Assembly: GCA_027257055.1 (NCBI GenBank)
Contig: JAPVLO010000003.1
Coordinates: 7,319,501-7,383,500 of the forward strand
Source: Cephalopachus bancanus
Lineage: Eukaryota > Chordata > Mammalia > Primates > Tarsiidae
Reading direction: 5' to 3'
Length of the DNA: 64,000 nucleotides
Position 1 is the first letter of the stretch. Every line of letters starts with the position of its first letter. Under the pieces are notes generated by a model. That model saw only the letters and a list, made by a program, of their open reading frames with translations. It was not told the origin of the DNA and did no database searches. Positions 59,037 through 64,000 of the stretch are shown here, in pieces. Position numbers and translations under genes: made by a program.

Positions 59037-59324
59037 TTTTTTTTTTTTTTTGAGTTGGAGTCTCACTCTGTCGCCCAGACTGGAGTGCAGTGGCCGCTGC
59101 CGGCCACCGCAGCCTCGCCTGCTGGGCTCCGACGATTCTTCCGCCTCCGCCTTCCGAGCAGCCGGAATTACAGGCATGCGCTACCATGCCCAGCTGATTT
59201 TTTGATTTATTGTAGAGATGAGGTCTCGCTGCCCAGGCGGGTCTCGAACCCGTGGGCTCAGGCAATCCACTCACCTCAGCCTCCCAAAGGCGCGGGATTA
59301 CAGGCTGAGCCACCGAGCCCGGCT
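59037..59324 (-). mobile_element. Young Alu dimer, antisense, in ERV leader
   Basis: Clean lineage-specific copy. Flanked by GGGAGTTTTTTCTT at 59,023-59,036 and 59,325-59,338, a perfect 14-bp duplication. Confidence 0.96.
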
Positions 59325-60528
59325 GGGAGTTTTTTCTTAAAGGGTTCTATCCCTATGGGATGTTTGTTGTCTTTCGCTATCTTAAGTCTATTTCTGAAAG
59401 TAAATTTTGGGGGATCATGGGAATTGCCTTCTCTATAACCTCTCCAGAAATACTTCCTGCTTATGTAGTTAAAAACTTGGAAAATTACCACCTAGGTTTT
59501 AAAGAGGCTTTTGAATTAAGTAACTCTTGATATTAAGTGCACCACTGGAAGTGATAGAAAGGACAAATAAAAATCAATTTGTAATAATGTCATGGCTAGA
59601 CTTAAGAATTCTCTCTTTTCTGGTTTGATATTTGTGTTTACCTGGCGTGTCTGTGATTTTTGCCATTTAGCCTTGGTTAAGGCTCTTAGAAAAATATAAT
59701 TGGTTTTTAAAAAAGTTTAAAAACCAGAAATATAGCAGCTGTTTGACCCAGATAAAATCTGGTAATAGGAGAAGTGAAAAAACTTTTTTAGAGATCTGTG
59801 GTTAAAAGTCATCTTAGTTAAAAGCTAATATCTAAGTGCCTTTTCTCATCTTGGATCCTTCGGAATTGTTTTCGTTGCCTAAATTTGTCTGCTTCTCCAT
59901 TTGCTTCTGTCTGTCTCTCCTTCCTCTTGCCACCCTTGATGTCCAAATGAGAGTTCCTAAGATAATGAAGGCCTGGGAACACTCAAGGAAAACAGAAATG
60001 CTGCTAAGGCAAGGTAGCTAGTACAGGTTAGGCATAGATAGATACATTTCTTGTCAGAGGTTGTAGAAAGCATCCAGACTTCTGCAGGCTGAAATGTGAA
60101 TTCAGTGTAAACTCCGGTCCACCCCACTGCCTCAGTTCACCAAAGAAAGACTCCGTCAAGGTGGTTCCTGGACTGGGAATCAAAAAGCCATAGAAATGAT
60201 AATAAGACCACTCCTCCACCCATCAGAGGTACAGAGATGTCAGTCTCTACAGAGTGATGGTTACCTGGGCTCCACCCTCCTTAGCATATCAATCATTGTA
60301 AAGGTATATCAAGCCTACTGGGAAAAGAAAAAAAGTGTGGTTTCTCTTGCCCATATCAGCTCTCCTTTTCTCTAAAAACTTTGTTTTTAAACTTTGCTGG
60401 TCACTCTGAAATTCATTTTAAGATTGAGTCAAAGAATCTACAAGTTTTGCATCATACTCCACCCAACAAGGGTGTGAGAAGTTCAGCAATAGTCAGCACC
60501 ATGTCATCTGTGAATATGGCAGCCAGAA

Positions 60529-60531
<3 letters not shown>

Positions 60532-60608
<77 letters not shown>

Positions 60609-60609
60609 T
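60532..60609. repeat. (CT)n microsatellite
   Basis: About 38 CT units, with a GT interruption near 60,596. Low-complexity frames on both strands (Ser/Leu and Arg/Glu repeats) are artefacts of it. Confidence 0.98.
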
Positions 60610-61429
60610 GCCTCTCAGTTTCTGTTGCTTCCACTTTCAATCTTCTTTCTTCCTAGCTCTGTTTTACTTGAGGGGTGGGGATAAGAAGGAAAAGAATTCT
60701 ACTTGGAATGGAGACAGAATGTTTTTTTCTGGTATTTACGCAGTCAAATTGTTCTTATTTTCAAGTGCTAGCAGATAGGGTATTTAAAAGTAAGTCTGCT
60801 TCTAAAGGTCTGAGCCTTGCCCTAGATAGATCCCAATCAATCATTTGTCCTTGATAAACTGTTAAAGATCTCTTAGAAGCATGTAGTACATGCTTAAGTA
60901 ATTCTCTGCTTAAGGATTTCTGTTAACTCACAGGAAAAGAAAGCCTATTGTCATTCTAATTTGTTTTTCCAACCAAACTTCCAAGCACTCAAGTGCAGAA
61001 AACTATTTCAAAGGCTTGTACTTAAATCTTGCTTCCTACAACCTTACCCTATGCTGAAACATTAGTGCTAAGTAACACCACTGTTTATGTAAGGTTCGCT
61101 AAAGGGTTTTTGGAAAAGGGGGATTGGGTCACTTTACTGAGTCCAGTACTTCTCCTGCAGGATGGGCAAAATGCCGGGTGCTCCCTGAGTAGCACAATGG
61201 GGCACGGGAACTGGCCCCTCTCACCCAATCGTCCCTACCTCACAAACATTTTTCCAAAAGCCTTGTGCCTACCTCCAGCACATCTTAAACAGCAGTTTAG
61301 TAATCTTTAAAAGGTCCTAGCAAATCTGCCTGCTATGAATTGGAAATGAGTGGGAACAGATCATGTCCCATTCACGTGGCCTGTTCACTCTAAAAAGCTT
61401 ATGCATAAAACCATTTTAAAAACAGCACT

Positions 61430-62115
61430 CACTCATCTTCAAAGAAATGTAAATTAAAACCACACTGAGATACCACCTAACTCCAATCAGGTTTGCCATC
61501 GTTAATAACAACAGATGCTGGAGAGGATGGGGCGGGGGGACACTTCTACACTGTTGGTGGGAGTGTAAACTAGTACAACCTCTGTGAAAAGCAGCATGGT
61601 GATTCCTAAAAGATCTAAAAATTGATCTTCCGTAAGACTTCACAATCCCCCTACTGGTAAGATACCAGAAGGAAAGTTCAAATCACTCTGTGAAAAAAGA
61701 TACCTATATATGCATGTTTTTTGCAGCATTACTTGCAGTAACAAAAACATGAAACCAACCGTGCTGCCCATCGAAAGAGGACTGGATAAAAAAAAAAAAA
61801 ATGTGATACATATACACAATGGAATATTATGTAGCCATAATGAAGGACAAAATTAGGAACTTTGCAGCAACGTGGATGAACTTAGAGTCTATAATACTGA
61901 GTGATCTATCACAGAAACAAAGAACTGAGTACCACATATTCTCACTCATAAGCTGACCTTCAACAATTATAATAATACTATAAGAAGGGATTGGCAGTAG
62001 TGGGAAACTGCCAGGGGAGGGGAGGCACACCTCATCAACAAGTGAACCTGCATAATGAACATTTGTATACCTAATCCTGAATTGTACCTCACATCTTTAA
62101 AATAAAAAACTTTTT
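61430..62115 (+). mobile_element. 5'-truncated L1 3' end in ERV
   Basis: ORF2 C-terminal sequence (GCTGGAGAGGATGGGG, ACACTGTTGGTGGGAGTGT) and a full 3' UTR ending in an A-rich tail. Target-site duplication: TAAAAACAGCACT (61,417-61,429) versus TAAAAAAGAGCACT (62,116-62,129). Confidence 0.92.
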
Positions 62116-62999
62116 TAAAAAAGAGCACTGTTGAACAGGTCTCGGATTAAACCTCATGGTTCACGGCCTCAGGTTACAGGCACAGGAAGTTCTGCATAGG
62201 AGGATACTGAGGTGGAGGGAGGCTTCAGGCCTGGCTGGAGATGCTCAGCTCAGAAAGGGCTACCAGGGTCCCAGAGATACCTGGCAACATTGTTTTGGCT
62301 TTGTTTCAGATTTTTTCTTTGAGGAACACAATACCCACAGTTCAAAGTCAGAATTCTGGGTTTTTGAAGAATGTCATTAAGAAAATCTGCAGATAATGAA
62401 GTTTCTATTAGAAAAAGGACTCTTCGTTTTAATACCATATGGCAACTAGATTCATTCTGTAAGCAAAATAGAAATGTTCAGAAGTTTCATATGTACAGAC
62501 ATTTTTTAAATTGATTGCACTACTTTGTAAACAAGATTATACCTTGTGGAGTATTAGATACCCAACTCCAGAGGCTAGATTCAGAACTACAAATACCAAA
62601 TTTCTGAGGTTTTTACAACCAAGACATTGAAAAAAAAAAAGAGTGCCAACATGGAGGGCAGCAGGATCAAAGGGGCTAAAACAAGCATCCCAATTGGCAG
62701 TCACCATTACAAACAAAACTCGAGCTGCCTGACAAAAACCTGGTAAGAACAAATTTGCTAAGGGGGGGCGATAGTGTTTGTTGCTATGGTTACAATCAGC
62801 AGAGGGCACCTGAAGTGTAGTTGCCCCCAAAAGGGCCTAAAACTAGTAATTTGTCCACTGTGCTGGTCAGAGGACCACTTGGGGGTTGGGTGTGCCCTTT
62901 TCCAGAGGGAAAGGGAAATACCTGGCTCAAGAAATGATGGCCACTGATGAGACCTGGAAATCTGCGCAAGTGCCTGGCAAGCTTACCTTTACCCCAACA

Positions 63000-63110
63000 A
63001 CTCCCAGGTAAACACTAGGGCACTGAAACCCAAATTAATTTCTTAATCGACACAGGTGCCAGTCATTTGGTTCTGGACAGCCATGTTGGACCATGTAGCC
63101 TTGTCATAAT
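63000..63110 (+). pseudogene. ERV protease active-site region
   Basis: A short open stretch encodes the retroviral aspartyl protease signature, with hydrophobic residues before D-T-G-A (63,049-63,060) and a hydrophobic segment after it. The spacing downstream of the zinc-knuckle remnant fits a gag-pro junction. A TAA at about 63,008-63,010 lies just upstream in the apparent gag frame, which could be the original gag stop or decay. Confidence 0.6.
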
Positions 63111-63351
63111 CAGAAGCTACTGAAAGGTCTATTCAAATTTTCTATGAATTAACTATTTATATCAGTCACACTGATGTTAGGCCAAAATGTCATTATGTCA
63201 AAGTAACAGTCTTTCTTAAAACACTAATCTGTCAATCTTTAGGAACTACAGTTTTAAAATCAGCAAAATAGAATGGCTTCAAAATTTAAATATTTTGTCT
63301 AAGTCTATTGTTCCATTGGTCAAAAATGATTTCTGCTATTTGTTTTAAAAT
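63111..63351 (+). other. Possible ERV continuation
   Basis: By position this could be the rest of protease or the start of pol, but no motif is visible. Confidence 0.25.
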
Positions 63352-63362
63352 ATAAAACTTTA

Positions 63363-63658
63363 GCCGGGCTCGGTGGCTCAGCCTGTAATCCCGCGCCTTT
63401 GGGAGGCTGAGGTGAGTGGATTGCCTGAGCCCGCGGGTTCGAGACCCGCCTGGGCAGCGAGACCTCACCTCTACAATAAATGAAAAAATCAGCCGGGCAT
63501 GGTAGCACATGCCTGTAATTCCGGCTACTTGGAAGGCTGAGGCGGAAGGATCGCCGGAGCCCAGCAGGTTGAGGCGCGGTGGCCAGAAGCGGCCACTGCA
63601 CTCCAGTTTGGGTGACCGAGTGAGACTCCAACTCAAAAAAATAAATAAATAAATAAAA
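63363..63658 (+). mobile_element. Young Alu dimer with (AAAT)n tail
   Basis: Clean lineage-specific dimer (GCCGGGCTCGGTGGCTCAGC ... GACTCCAACTC). The flank ATAAAACTTT occurs at 63,352-63,361 and again at 63,659-63,668. Confidence 0.96.
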
Positions 63659-63668
63659 TAAAACTTTG

Positions 63669-64000
63669 CTTCTGTAATACTTTTTGTACTTAAGTTGTCA
63701 ATAAACTTCCAATTTTAATTTCAAGCAAAGTCTTATGCCTAACTAATCATATATATGGTCAAGTTAGCTAAAAGTTAAAAAGTGTCATTTAGTCTTCTAT
63801 AAATTAAGCATACTACTCATACAAAGATAAAACTTGCTATTCTCTTTTAAGAAAAATTTTTTTGTAATTTCAAGAAATAATAAAAGGTTTTTATAAACTG
63901 CAAAAATGTGGGGGAGAAGAAAAATTCAGCCGCCTTCCCACTGTCTTTCTTTTTACTGTCTAAGAGAATAAATCTCCTCTATCAAGACTAAGGTTTTTGT
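63669..64000. other. Unassigned end of window
   Basis: AT-rich DNA. Nothing recognised, and ERV sequence may continue beyond it. Confidence 0.3.

Larger units (their letters stand above)
59417..62930 (+). pseudogene. ERV gag remnant
   Basis: The ATG at 59,417 is followed by a glycine codon, as in retroviral matrix proteins that are N-myristoylated, and the first thirty or so codons read as matrix-like sequence before stops appear. Capsid-like sequence may lie around 61,140-61,310. Near the end, a degenerate CCHC zinc-knuckle (a Cys, G-Q-R and W-G spacing at 62,859-62,885, with later Cys and His lost) marks the nucleocapsid. Multiple stops and the L1 insertion at 61,430-62,115 make it non-functional. 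A (CT)n repeat lies inside at 60,532-60,609. Confidence 0.5.
58340..63300 (+). mobile_element. Class-I-like endogenous retrovirus, decayed
   Basis: A long region less AT-rich than its surroundings carries retroviral landmarks in order: LTR/leader-like sequence (58,340-59,400), a gag-type start (59,417), a degenerate zinc-knuckle region (about 62,859-62,897) and a protease active-site D-T-G-A (63,049-63,060). Gag-pro order on the plus strand fits a gammaretrovirus-like ERV. It is interrupted by an Alu (59,037), an L1 end (61,430) and an Alu (63,363). No env was seen, and any pol would lie beyond 63,100. All frames are broken. Family not identified. Confidence 0.6.

Noticed and set aside
58863..59438. 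191-codon plus-strand frame
   Set aside because: Most of it is an antisense Alu inside ERV leader sequence. It is not a gene.
60381..60656. 91-codon frame with a long Ser-Leu repeat
   Set aside because: It is produced by the (CT)n microsatellite. The reverse frame (Arg-Glu repeat) is the same artefact.

Overview
This is a gene-poor, AT-rich stretch of mammalian nuclear DNA made almost entirely of transposable elements of several ages. I find no intact protein-coding gene, tRNA or rRNA gene. The window holds about twenty Alu copies. Most are full-length left-arm/right-arm dimers with A-tails, and many have clear target-site duplications (TSDs), so the host is a primate. The Alu type is distinctive: the left arm carries GGCTCAGCCTG and CTACAATAAATC, and the 3' end reads GACTCCAACTC before the A-tail. 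That matches neither the human J/S/Y form (GTCTC) nor the lemur/loris form as I remember them. By exclusion a tarsier-like primate is my best guess, at moderate confidence. Family names here come from recalled consensus sequence, not from a search.

Layout. 1-6.2 kb: unassigned DNA with two short young-L1 3' ends and two Alus. 6.2-9.9 kb: an old antisense L1M with a trimeric Alu ending in a GGAA microsatellite. 9.9-24 kb: mostly unassigned DNA with Alus, MaLR-type LTRs, a possible ERVL LTR/primer-binding-site junction and a possible further LTR. 24.3-27.6 kb: a sense L1M interrupted by a mariner DNA transposon (terminal inverted repeats and TA target visible) and an Alu. 28.0-28.2 kb: one weak exon-like block.

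29.2-43.4 kb is a nested stack. A nearly complete antisense L1M is broken first by an antisense LTR, which was then broken by a twin-primed L1 that itself contains a tiny poly(A)-tailed retroposon. Further along, the same L1M is broken by a full-length younger L1 (36,107-42,761, with 13-bp TSDs) whose ORF2 holds an Alu.

43.4-58 kb: L1M remnants, LTR remnants, MIRs, Alus and unassigned DNA, including a 57-codon ORF of unknown origin. 58.3-63.3 kb: a decayed class-I-like endogenous retrovirus with a gag start, a zinc-knuckle remnant and a protease active-site motif, interrupted by an L1 3' end and two Alus.

No genes cooperate here. The interest lies in insertion order, small templated-looking duplications (45-bp inverted, about 197-bp direct, 52-bp direct), a recurrent roughly 65-bp retroposon, and an antisense ORF across the L1 5' junction.
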